A program made the position numbers and the translations under genes. A model generated the notes under the pieces. That model did not search any database, was not told the DNA's origin, and saw nothing but the letters and a program-made list of their open reading frames with translations. From DATDUW01 sp035290185 (GTDB lineage Bacteria > Patescibacteriota > Patescibacteriia > UBA9934 > GWF2-40-263), in contig DATDUW010000038.1 of assembly GCA_035290185.1 (NCBI GenBank), positions 1 through 64,000 of the forward strand: a DNA stretch of 64,000 bases. Reading direction: 5' to 3'. The number at the start of each line of letters is the position of its first letter. Position 1 is the first letter of the stretch. Shown in pieces: positions 7,972-16,209 of the stretch.

Positions 7972-10185
7972 ATGACGTTTCTTTCAGGTCGGCTTTCTTC
8001 CTGTCTGTTTCTGGTTTTTCTTGGCTGCGAATCAACGTTTAGCGGAGATTATGGCGGGGAAGGCCCGGTCTTGCATCTGCCTGTTCCTGCGGGAAAAACC
8101 CTTTTGTGTTCGCAGGGCGTGGGGGGTTCCTACAGCCACACGGGAACTTCGACTTTCTACGACATTGATTTTGACACGGACAACGGTTCGGACGAAGAGG
8201 TTTTTGCGCCGGTCAGCGGTGTGGCACGTGTCCATACGGAAAGTGCAACCGCGAATTTTGGCTACCACATCAACATCGATCTCGGAGACGGAACGTATGT
8301 CGTGACCGCCCATCTGAAGCAGATCTTTGTGACAGATGGGTCGGAAGTAGCGGCGGGGACGCTTCTCGGGTATGAGGGCTGCACCGGCCTGTGTACTGGT
8401 GATCACCTTCACATCGGGCGCCACCGCGGGGACGCGGCTCTCACAGCCGAAAAGGGTGAATCCATTGAAGCGTTCTATCTTCTATCTGATGCGACGTCTG
8501 GGGAATCCGAAGCCAAAATTCTTTCGGGAACGGCATTGGTTTGCGGTATCTCTGCTTCGGGAGACGCCATCGATGGTCACCGTTACGAATCGTCACTTAC
8601 GGTTACTGCCTGGCACCCGGACGGAACGTTGGTCAAAACCCCCTCCAGTTCATCGGTCTTCCTTTTGGAGGACGGAGCCTTGCGGTGGTTTACGGACGAG
8701 GAAGCCTTTTGGAGTCGTGGCTACGCGTTTTCCGAAGTCACGCTCCTTTCCAAAGACGAATATGTCTGCTACAACCGCGGTCCAGATCTGTTCGGGATCG
8801 GATTAGTGGATGCTGCTTACGATGCCACGGGACAGCTTTGGCTTGTGGTCGGCACACAGGAGGATCCGGATCGCTTCCGCAAGCTTGTTGGTTCCGAAGC
8901 TCAAGAAGCCGTGCTGGCCTCTTGGGGATTGGATTTCGGATCTGATCATCCGCCGACGTCCTATCCTCCTTCCCATCCCTATTTTACGTCCTGGCCCGTT
9001 TCCGGAGGTTTCGCGGAATTTCGGGAAGGTTCGCTGATGAAAGAAGATGGAGATTCCGCAGTCTATGTGATCAGTCACGGTGCAGCTATCCCCATTTTCC
9101 AATGGGATGTCTACTTGTTGCTCGGGTGGTTTGAACGGTCAATTTTTTCCGTCCCAGGGCAAGCCATTGCTACAATCCAGGGAGAGGTTGGCTCCTGTTC
9201 AACAGATCTCTGGTGTCTTGACAAAGAGGCGGCCGCCGTCTGTGGGGAAGGAATAAAATTGGGATCAGGTGGAAGCTACGAGCAGGATGCCTGGCTTGAT
9301 CCAACCCCTTCGGATTCGACGTCTGTTCCGTTATCTTCTGGTTGTACGGACAAGGATGGCGATGGTTTTTGCAACGAAGCAACCGGCGGTTCGGATTGTT
9401 GGGACTCCAACACGGATGTTTTTCCTGGGCGTCCTGAAATTTGTGGGGACGGCATTGATCAGGATTGCAGTGGGACGGATGAAATGTGTGAGGACACCCA
9501 AACAGATGTGGATGGCGACGGCATTTTCGATGGTGCAGACGATTGTCCTTTTCATGACAACACCGATCAGTCGGATGCAGACGGTGACGGGGTGGGAGAC
9601 GCTTGTGACGCGGACAGGGATGGCGACGGTACCTCGAACGGTTCTGATTGTGAAGCGGACAATCCGTCCGTGAGTTCCTGTCATCCTGTTGATTCTCCGA
9701 CACCAACTCCTGTGAATTCGCAGGATGTCTTTGATCCGACCCCCGTTGATTTACAAGACCTGTTCAATCCAGTACCGATTTCGGACTCTTCGACTTCGGA
9801 AACAACGGATGACGACATTCAGTCTCTCTCTATTTCATGGACAACACCCTTCGACTGGGAGTCGGCTTACGTTTCCCTTTCTGGAGCGTATCTTTTTGCC
9901 AATGGAACGTATGGATTCACCTGGCGTGAACTAGTGACAACGTTGGGTGAAAGCTTCGTCGACTATGAAATAATCGGATCCGGGATGGGTCCTGGAGATT
10001 TCTTCCGGTTTTCCATTGAGTATATCGATGATCTCGGCAATACGAGTTGGTCGTGCATCGGCCCCTATCCCCCTGGAATTCTCCAGGGAACGCCATATGC
10101 AGAAGCCGACGGTCTTCCCCTTCCGGTCGAGATTGCGGACGATCCGGAATCAGATGGCTGTGGCCTGATCGTAGAATTGATTTGA
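7972..10185 (+). CDS. Lipoprotein with M23-type peptidase domain and MopE/thrombospondin-type repeats
   Basis: 737 residues from ATG 7972, chosen for the AAGGAG site and because it gives a lipoprotein signal (lipobox VFLGC, Cys19). Residues about 50-150 match the M23 metallopeptidase pattern: His56 and Asp64 in the first zinc motif, and H145-L-H147 in the HxH motif, so it may cut peptidoglycan cross-links. A middle region of about 300 residues has no recognised fold. Residues about 458-570 carry MopE and type-3 thrombospondin-like calcium loops (DKDGDGFCNE, DVDGDGIFDGADDCP, DADGDGVGDACD), followed by a Thr/Pro linker and a C-terminal beta-rich domain. Its position before the secretion operon fits a role in wall passage or surface assembly, which is an inference. 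Confidence 0.8.
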   Translation: MTFLSGRLSSCLFLVFLGCESTFSGDYGGEGPVLHLPVPAGKTLLCSQGVGGSYSHTGTSTFYDIDFDTDNGSDEEVFAPVSGVARVHTESATANFGYHINIDLGDGTYVVTAHLKQIFVTDGSEVAAGTLLGYEGCTGLCTGDHLHIGRHRGDAALTAEKGESIEAFYLLSDATSGESEAKILSGTALVCGISASGDAIDGHRYESSLTVTAWHPDGTLVKTPSSSSVFLLEDGALRWFTDEEAFWSRGYAFSEVTLLSKDEYVCYNRGPDLFGIGLVDAAYDATGQLWLVVGTQEDPDRFRKLVGSEAQEAVLASWGLDFGSDHPPTSYPPSHPYFTSWPVSGGFAEFREGSLMKEDGDSAVYVISHGAAIPIFQWDVYLLLGWFERSIFSVPGQAIATIQGEVGSCSTDLWCLDKEAAAVCGEGIKLGSGGSYEQDAWLDPTPSDSTSVPLSSGCTDKDGDGFCNEATGGSDCWDSNTDVFPGRPEICGDGIDQDCSGTDEMCEDTQTDVDGDGIFDGADDCPFHDNTDQSDADGDGVGDACDADRDGDGTSNGSDCEADNPSVSSCHPVDSPTPTPVNSQDVFDPTPVDLQDLFNPVPISDSSTSETTDDDIQSLSISWTTPFDWESAYVSLSGAYLFANGTYGFTWRELVTTLGESFVDYEIIGSGMGPGDFFRFSIEYIDDLGNTSWSCIGPYPPGILQGTPYAEADGLPLPVEIADDPESDGCGLIVELI

Positions 10186-10201
10186 ACCCTTGCTCTTTCT
10201 C

Positions 10202-10240
10202 GCTTCCGGTCATTTTTGGCCGGAAGCCTTTCTCGTTCTT
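10202..10240 (+). terminator. Terminator after the M23 lipoprotein gene
   Basis: GCTTCCGG and CCGGAAGC form an 8-bp stem about 17 bases after the stop, followed by a T-rich tract. Confidence 0.65.
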
Positions 10241-10304
10241 TTGTACGGGTAGAACCACCGTTGAGTGCAAGAGGGAGATGGGCTGTGCTATACTGGAGGC
10301 GTTT

Positions 10305-13300
10305 ATGAAATGGTGGGCGGTACAGCTTCGTTCCGCCGGATCGCGCTTTTTGGAAAAGGCACGCCGGCTTTTTGCGTTCCCAACACAAAAGACTTCCTTA
10401 TTGATTTTATTTTTGGTTCTCGGCCTGGGGGCAGCAGCAATGGTCCATGCCCAGGCAACGGGTCAGACGAACGCAAGTTTGGACACGAGCGAATGGATTC
10501 TTTTGAACATTGCCAAGGGATTCGTGTGGACGGCTCAGGTGGCAGGCAAGGTGATCGTTGCTCTCATCGGGTTGGCAGCGGTCCCACTCATGCAATACAA
10601 CAATTTTGCCACCTCTCCCGTTATCAGTCTCGGATGGTCGCTCACACGCGACGTCGTAAACCTGTTTTTTGTGATCGTTTTTATTGCGATCGCCGTGGGG
10701 ACGATGTTCGGAGTCGAAAAGTTCAAGTGGCAACAGCAGGTGCCTCGGCTGCTTATCATGGCCGTAGTGATCAATTTTAGCCGGACCTTGGCCGGCCTTA
10801 TGATTGATGCAAGCCAGGTCGTTATGCTGACGTTTGTTAATGCCCTGAAGGATATTGCTGGGGGCAATTTTATTGCCATGTTCCAACTGGATGCGATCCT
10901 GAATGTGAACCCGACGACAGATATTCAGACTGGAGCTGTTTCGCCCCAGGGCATGACCGTGTTTGATATTTTTGCTGCGTCGTTCATTGCTCTCATCATG
11001 ATGGGAATTGTCCTGGTGGCCATGACGTTTTTGGTGCTCATCTTGGCCTATCGGATCGTGGTCTTGTGGGTCTTGGTGGCTATAGCTCCTTTGGCTTGGT
11101 TTTTTAAGACGACGCAAGGGATGATTAAGGCTGATCCCTATGGCGATTGGTGGAAAAAATTTCTTTGCATGCTCCAGGTGGGGCCGGTTCTCACGTTCTT
11201 CCTGTGGTTGTCCTTAGCTGTGGCTGGCAATGGCACGATCGGAGCCGACCAATTTCCCTCCAGTGGTCTGAATGAGGTGAATATCGATTCTGTTCTCGGC
11301 GCCATGGATCAGAGTCGGCTGCTTAGTTTTGTGATTGGAATCATCCTGTTATTTGCGGGGTTTGAAGCAGCGGAACAGTCCTGCGGGGGTGCGGACGGCA
11401 TGACAAAAGCCCTTATGGGGAAGATGAAGGGGTATTCCACCTCTCTTGCCAAGCTGCCTGTGGCTGGAGCTGGCTTGGCTGGTGCTTTGACGATTGCTGG
11501 TGGACGGAAGGGTTTACGCGGCCTTGGAGCGTTGGGTGGCGGTCTCTATAACACAACCGTTGGTCGTGGCACGCGAGCGGTGGGCGACTGGTGGACCAAT
11601 AAAAAAGTCAATTGGGGAAAGGTTCCCGAAGGGAAAGAGGGCGGATTTTTTTCTCGAACCGTGAAATCGCGTCTGGCGAATTCTGGTCAAAAAGGTTTGG
11701 CAAAGCGCGCGGCACGGACGGATGCGGCAAAGGGGAAAAAGGAATGGTCAAAGGAAGCGCTTCTTACGCGCCTTGCGTCTGCTCCCCCCACACGGGCGAT
11801 TCCCAAATTTTTTGATGCGGCTTTGGCTGAAACGAAAGATGCCATGATGGATCCAAAAATGCTTGAGGAACACCCAGAACTCTTAAAGAAGAGGTTGGAG
11901 ACGAAGTACGGGGACAAGACCTTCCTGCAAATAATGGAAGAGCGTTTTAAAGGCGATCCGAAATTTCAAAAAAATCTGGAGGGTCTCAGAGTAAAGACCC
12001 CGTCGCTTCTTGGAGAAACGGGTGCGAAAGCCGCCTTGCAGGAGAATGTCAAAGACATTGAAGGCGTGAAAAAGTTGGACGAGGGCGAGTTCAAGGACAA
12101 GACGGTTCGTGGGCATGTTTCTTCCCTGGCAACGCCTTTTAAGGACAAAGATGGCAAAGAAATTCTCATGGGTACGGCTGTTCTCCAGGGTCTGCTGGGC
12201 GACAAGACAAAGAGCGCGTGGATTGAAGGGGCGAAGAAGACCGGGGAATTCAATACGCCAGAAATTTTGGCTTATGCCCCGCCGGAAGAAGTGGCAATAA
12301 AAGACGTCCAGGCAGAGAGCCTGACGCCCGAAGTCCTTGCGAATTTTGCTGCCAATGGCTCAAAGGATTTTGCCAAGGAACTGAAGAAGACAAAGAATCT
12401 TGAAGCAAAAATGGAAGAATATAAAAATGATCCAACAAAGTTGGACGGGCTTCTCAAGAAAGGGTTGGATCGTTTTGGGAAGGACAAGGAAAAACGACAG
12501 TCCATGTTGGGAAACCTTGCTCGATTGGGATTTGATCCAAAGATCCTGTTCCGGTTCGACGAAGGCGTCGGCGATTTTGCGGATAAAGAATGGAAAGATG
12601 ATTTCAAAGAAACCGTTGGAAAGGATAAAGACCTTATTTTGGAATCCACGAATAGCACGAATGCCGGGTTTGCCAAGGCTGCGGCCGGAGCCATAGACGA
12701 CCGATCTGTCTCTGGTCTCATGCGTGATCTAAGCGAGTTGGTAGAAGATCCGTCGAAGACTCCGAAGGAAAAAGAAGAGAAAGCCGGTCAGATCGAGAAG
12801 CTCTTCGCGTCCGTCCAACGTCAAATTGAAGAGATTGATACGGAAGAAAAAGAAGAGGAAAATCATGGCGGAAAACTTTCCGATGAAGAAAAGAACAGAC
12901 GCAAAGGACTGAGACGTATTTTGAAGTTTGAGACGCAACTTCAACGACTGAAGAAAAAGATGACCGGCGAAGAGGGTCTTGAAGAACTTGCGTTGGATGA
13001 GGAGCCATCTCTTGATGAAAAGGATGATCGTGTGAAGGAAACCGTTACCTTGCAACGCCGTTTGGAAGATCTACGGACAAAAGGAACCTTGCAGGAAAAA
13101 GAAGCCGCAGAATTGCAGGCAGGAGTTCAACGGCTGAGCCAGCTGGAAAGCGAGGTAGATACGGCCCTTAAGAAGGCTCAGGCGGATCTTAAAACCCGAG
13201 AGACGGAAGTGAAAGAAAAGAAAGCGGAATATGACAAGGCTCCTGTGGAAGGAAGGCGCGCGTTGGAAGGAACTATTGAGACCGCCGAAAAGGCCGTTTC

Positions 13301-13352
13301 AAAATTGCGTGACCAGATCAAGCGTTTGACCATGCCGACCGAGCCATCTTGA
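10305..13352 (+). CDS. TrbL/VirB6-like type IV secretion membrane protein with long charged C-terminal region
   Basis: 1015 residues. ATG 10305 follows GGAGG closely. The first 50 residues look like a signal segment (LLILFLVLGLGAAAMVHAQ). About six further hydrophobic segments lie between residues 65 and 370, including VVNLFFVIVFIAIAVGTMFGV and LVLILAYRIVVLWVLVAIAPL, the pattern seen in TrbL/VirB6 inner-membrane channel subunits of Patescibacteria. From about residue 400 onward the protein is soluble, rich in Lys and Glu and probably helical or coiled coil, making it far longer than ordinary VirB6/TrbL proteins. It heads the operon that continues with PrgI and VirB4, so a channel or scaffold role is likely. 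The C-terminal half has no recognised domain. Confidence 0.75.
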   Translation: MKWWAVQLRSAGSRFLEKARRLFAFPTQKTSLLILFLVLGLGAAAMVHAQATGQTNASLDTSEWILLNIAKGFVWTAQVAGKVIVALIGLAAVPLMQYNNFATSPVISLGWSLTRDVVNLFFVIVFIAIAVGTMFGVEKFKWQQQVPRLLIMAVVINFSRTLAGLMIDASQVVMLTFVNALKDIAGGNFIAMFQLDAILNVNPTTDIQTGAVSPQGMTVFDIFAASFIALIMMGIVLVAMTFLVLILAYRIVVLWVLVAIAPLAWFFKTTQGMIKADPYGDWWKKFLCMLQVGPVLTFFLWLSLAVAGNGTIGADQFPSSGLNEVNIDSVLGAMDQSRLLSFVIGIILLFAGFEAAEQSCGGADGMTKALMGKMKGYSTSLAKLPVAGAGLAGALTIAGGRKGLRGLGALGGGLYNTTVGRGTRAVGDWWTNKKVNWGKVPEGKEGGFFSRTVKSRLANSGQKGLAKRAARTDAAKGKKEWSKEALLTRLASAPPTRAIPKFFDAALAETKDAMMDPKMLEEHPELLKKRLETKYGDKTFLQIMEERFKGDPKFQKNLEGLRVKTPSLLGETGAKAALQENVKDIEGVKKLDEGEFKDKTVRGHVSSLATPFKDKDGKEILMGTAVLQGLLGDKTKSAWIEGAKKTGEFNTPEILAYAPPEEVAIKDVQAESLTPEVLANFAANGSKDFAKELKKTKNLEAKMEEYKNDPTKLDGLLKKGLDRFGKDKEKRQSMLGNLARLGFDPKILFRFDEGVGDFADKEWKDDFKETVGKDKDLILESTNSTNAGFAKAAAGAIDDRSVSGLMRDLSELVEDPSKTPKEKEEKAGQIEKLFASVQRQIEEIDTEEKEEENHGGKLSDEEKNRRKGLRRILKFETQLQRLKKKMTGEEGLEELALDEEPSLDEKDDRVKETVTLQRRLEDLRTKGTLQEKEAAELQAGVQRLSQLESEVDTALKKAQADLKTRETEVKEKKAEYDKAPVEGRRALEGTIETAEKAVSKLRDQIKRLTMPTEPS

Positions 13353-13371
13353 AAAGGAAAGAAAGACGTCT

Positions 13372-15057
13372 ATGGGGGAAGAGAAGAAACCGCCCGTGTT
13401 ATTGAAAGATCTTCCTGAAGAGATCCAGGATTTTCTTTGGAGCGCAGATGTTTTTGATGTGTTAGATCGTCTTCGGGAAAAATATCTTTTTGAAGAAAAA
13501 GCAGAGGCGGAGTTGTTGGGCCTGTTGGAAGACGTGACTGTTGGAAGAGCCGCATGGACCGGGTTGCCCGGACTTTTAGAGGAGCGGATTGGGATCCGTG
13601 GGGAATTCTCAACGCGAATGGCCATTGATCTGGCCGGTTATCGCTTGCTTCCGCTTTCGGATTTTTTGGGAGACGTGGCCGGACAGATCAGGGTCTGGGG
13701 TGGGGATCCAGCCGTGTTTCGGAGCGTTCAAAAAGTAGAAATTCGGGCATTTCAACCAGAACAGATGACCAAAGAAATACTGAAAGATCTTCGGGTCCAT
13801 CTGACAGATGCTGTTTCAGAACATCGGTTAGAGACGATTTTTGCATCGTTCGTCCGTCGTGAAAAAGGCCAGGAGGAAATCGCAGAAGCCCTCTGTCACC
13901 CTGTCAAACTTGGTGGCCTTGCTTTGTCACCGGGAGCCGCAGGAAAATTGGTTGCGGCTTTTTTTGAGCGGCTTGAAAAAAATCCATGGTGGAAGGCAAG
14001 CCGCATCAGCCCCGTTGTCCCAGTCGTGGCCGTTCCCCCTCGTGCCTTGCCGACAGAAGATAAACAGAAAAGAGAAAAAAAGGAAGACGAGGAAGAGATG
14101 TTTCGCTTCGTCGAGATGTTGAAAAAGACCGATGTCGCACGCGGCCTTCCGTTGGACGAAGCTGTCGCGGAGATTCAAAAGCAGGCGTCTCTTGTGCTTG
14201 AAACGGAGGCGATTTCTCGATTTCGAGCTGCGGTCGAGGCACGTTTGCGAGAGGTCCGAACCCCGGTTCAGACGCGTGAGCAACTCGAAAAATCACGTGG
14301 TTCTGGGGGTGTCGGTTTGACTGGTACGGTGTTGGCCCAAACCATGGAGGCTTTAGAACAGGTCTTCGAGGCGTGGCAGCGCGTTGAAACGGAGCGCCTT
14401 GCCAAGGGACGGCGAACACGGACGGAAGAAATTGCCAGAACGCGAGAGGAACGGGACGCTTTTGTCAAAAAGGAAGAGGCATTGCTTTCCCGCCGGTTTG
14501 CGGAACGGACCGGAACGATTCCAAAGGAGTCTGTTTCTCCAGCTGCCCCTTCACTTGCCCGCGTTACGGCCTCGCACAACATCAAAGAAGAACTGAAACG
14601 TCAGGAAGCGAATATTGACAGTGTACGTGTTAAGCAAGCGGTTGTTCAGGCGTCGGCTCGTCCGGAGTCGGCACCTCCCCCCATTTCGAAGGTTTCATTA
14701 CCCAATCGCATGGAAGATGTCCGAACGATCCGTCGTCCTTTAGCCGGCCCCATGGAGGAAATAGGGAGGATGACGCTCACGGAGTTCCGGCGGCTGTCAG
14801 GTGATCCGGCAGAGGCCTCCCTCAAGGTAAAAGACAAGATTGATCTCCTCTCAGAGGAGGGTTACCAGAAGCGTGTGGAAGCAGTTCAGGCCTGGCGGGC
14901 CTCCCCCTTGTATACGGCCTATCGCCGGGTAGTTGAACGCTCGCTATCAGAAGGTGTTTCTTTGGAAAAAGCAGCGGAAAAATTTGATGTGCCGGACATG
15001 CCAACGCCAGCGGAAGTCCGTTGTCTAGCATCCCTCAACGCTTCGCTGCGGTTCTGA
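13372..15057 (+). CDS. Helical hypothetical protein of the secretion operon
   Basis: 561 residues, starting 19 bases after the TrbL-like gene behind AAAGGAAAG. No family is recognised. The sequence is largely helical and charged, with no signal peptide or membrane segment. Two segments (about residues 10-110 and 130-205) each contain amphipathic helices followed by a turn (ERIGIRGEFSTRMAIDLAGY; GLALSPGAAGKLVAAFF) and may be related modules. Residues about 220-420 look like coiled coil. Its place between the channel subunit and PrgI suggests a cytoplasmic partner of the secretion machine, inferred from position only. Confidence 0.65.
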   Translation: MGEEKKPPVLLKDLPEEIQDFLWSADVFDVLDRLREKYLFEEKAEAELLGLLEDVTVGRAAWTGLPGLLEERIGIRGEFSTRMAIDLAGYRLLPLSDFLGDVAGQIRVWGGDPAVFRSVQKVEIRAFQPEQMTKEILKDLRVHLTDAVSEHRLETIFASFVRREKGQEEIAEALCHPVKLGGLALSPGAAGKLVAAFFERLEKNPWWKASRISPVVPVVAVPPRALPTEDKQKREKKEDEEEMFRFVEMLKKTDVARGLPLDEAVAEIQKQASLVLETEAISRFRAAVEARLREVRTPVQTREQLEKSRGSGGVGLTGTVLAQTMEALEQVFEAWQRVETERLAKGRRTRTEEIARTREERDAFVKKEEALLSRRFAERTGTIPKESVSPAAPSLARVTASHNIKEELKRQEANIDSVRVKQAVVQASARPESAPPPISKVSLPNRMEDVRTIRRPLAGPMEEIGRMTLTEFRRLSGDPAEASLKVKDKIDLLSEEGYQKRVEAVQAWRASPLYTAYRRVVERSLSEGVSLEKAAEKFDVPDMPTPAEVRCLASLNASLRF

Positions 15058-15063
15058 TATGAT
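15055..15063 (+). promoter_or_regulatory. Extended -10 promoter candidate before prgI
   Basis: TGA-TATGAT (15055-15063) lies 14 bases before the GTG start of the PrgI gene. No clear -35 box is seen. It may give internal transcription of the PrgI-VirB4 part of the operon. Confidence 0.35.
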
Positions 15064-15077
15064 AGAGAGAGAACCAT

Positions 15078-15521
15078 GTGCCTGATCAATTCGTTGTTCC
15101 CCAATTTATCGAGGTTGAAGATAAAATTCTCGGATCCCTTTCGGTCCGCCAGTTTTTGATTCTTCTGGTGGGCTGTCTGCTCACGGCCGTGCTCTATAAA
15201 CTTTTGAGTTTTGCTTTTTTCCTCGCAGCGGCCATTCCCCTTCTGGCGGCCAGCGGTGTCCTTGCTCTTTTGAAAGTGAACGGGATGCCCTTTCATTTTT
15301 TTCTTTTAAATCTCCTCCAATCCATGCGTCGGCCGGCGCGGCGCGTTTGGAACAAGGAATGGACTGAGGAAGAGCTGCGAGCGGCTCTGCAGGAAACTCC
15401 CCACGCATCCGCCCCCACGCCTTTTCATAAGACCGCGCCCGCAGGCACGCGTCTCCAAGAGCTGGCGCTTGTCGTGAACACCGGCGGTGTCTATCGCCCG
15501 GAGGAAGAAACGGAATCTTGA
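15078..15521 (+). CDS. PrgI family type IV secretion membrane protein
   Basis: 147 residues from a GTG start; the ATG two bases earlier is in another frame. The opening MPDQFVVPQFIEVEDKILG and the paired hydrophobic helices (about residues 25-66, FLILLVGCLLTAVLYKLL and FFLAAAIPLLAASGVLALL) are typical of the PrgI family, small inner-membrane proteins encoded beside VirB4 in Gram-positive and Patescibacterial secretion loci. The basic-to-acidic tail (residues 85-147) faces the cytoplasm by inference. It is followed four bases later by the TraC-like gene. Confidence 0.85.
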   Translation: MPDQFVVPQFIEVEDKILGSLSVRQFLILLVGCLLTAVLYKLLSFAFFLAAAIPLLAASGVLALLKVNGMPFHFFLLNLLQSMRRPARRVWNKEWTEEELRAALQETPHASAPTPFHKTAPAGTRLQELALVVNTGGVYRPEEETES

Positions 15522-15525
15522 ACCT

Positions 15526-16209
15526 ATGCCAAAAAAGACGTCTCCTCAAACCGTTGTCCGTCCGCAAACGCAGCGTTATTTGGAAATTGCGGAAATGCGC
15601 GACGATGTCGTGACGCTCAAAGATGGAACCATTCGGGCTGTTTTAGCGGTTTCGAGTTTGAATTTTGCGTTGAAGTCCGATGAAGAGCAAGAAGCGATCA
15701 TCCAGGCTTATGTTTCCTTTTTAAACGGGTTGGAAGAACCGATCCAGATTGTGATTCAATCTCGTAAGATGAACATCGACGGTTATCTTGAAGACTTGGG
15801 TATTCAGGAGCGCCGTACGGCCAATCCTCTTTTGAAATCACAGATGGAAGATTACCGGCAGTTCGTGCAGGAATTGGTGCAGATGGGAGAAATTATGCAG
15901 AAGCGTTTTTATCTTGTTGTTCTCCATGAGGAGGGGGAAAAAAAGAAGCGTAAGTCATTCTGGGTTAGGCTTTCCGAGGCAATTTCGCCGTCCGCGGCCG
16001 TGCGTTTGCGCGAAGAGGATTTTCAAGGGCGGCGCGAGGATTTGTTCAAACGTGTTTCTATCCTCCAATCCCAGTTGGGAAGTATGGGTCTTGGAAGCGC
16101 TGTCTTAGACACCCAGGGGCTTATTGAACTGTTTTACGGCTGCTACAACCCCGATCTTTATGAAACGCAAAAGATGGCGGATCTTTCCAAGGTGCGCCTA
16201 GAAACGTGA
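15526..16209 (+). CDS. TraC/VirB4 N-terminal-domain-like protein
   Basis: 227 residues; ATG 15526 lies four bases after the prgI stop. The sequence resembles the N-terminal non-ATPase domain of VirB4/TraC proteins: an opening DDVVTLKDGTIRAVLAVSSLNF, then a segment on using the apparatus at the membrane (FLNGLEEPIQIVIQSRKMNID), ending ELFYGCYNPD. It has no Walker motifs. In this lineage the VirB4 N-terminal and ATPase parts are encoded separately, and the two genes overlap here by four bases (GTGA), so the products probably act together. Confidence 0.7.
   Translation: MPKKTSPQTVVRPQTQRYLEIAEMRDDVVTLKDGTIRAVLAVSSLNFALKSDEEQEAIIQAYVSFLNGLEEPIQIVIQSRKMNIDGYLEDLGIQERRTANPLLKSQMEDYRQFVQELVQMGEIMQKRFYLVVLHEEGEKKKRKSFWVRLSEAISPSAAVRLREEDFQGRREDLFKRVSILQSQLGSMGLGSAVLDTQGLIELFYGCYNPDLYETQKMADLSKVRLET

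Noticed and set aside
10286..10294. TGCTATACT as promoter of the TrbL-like gene
   Set aside because: It is only ten bases before the ATG and overlaps the spacing needed for the GGAGG ribosome site, so both cannot work; no -35 box.
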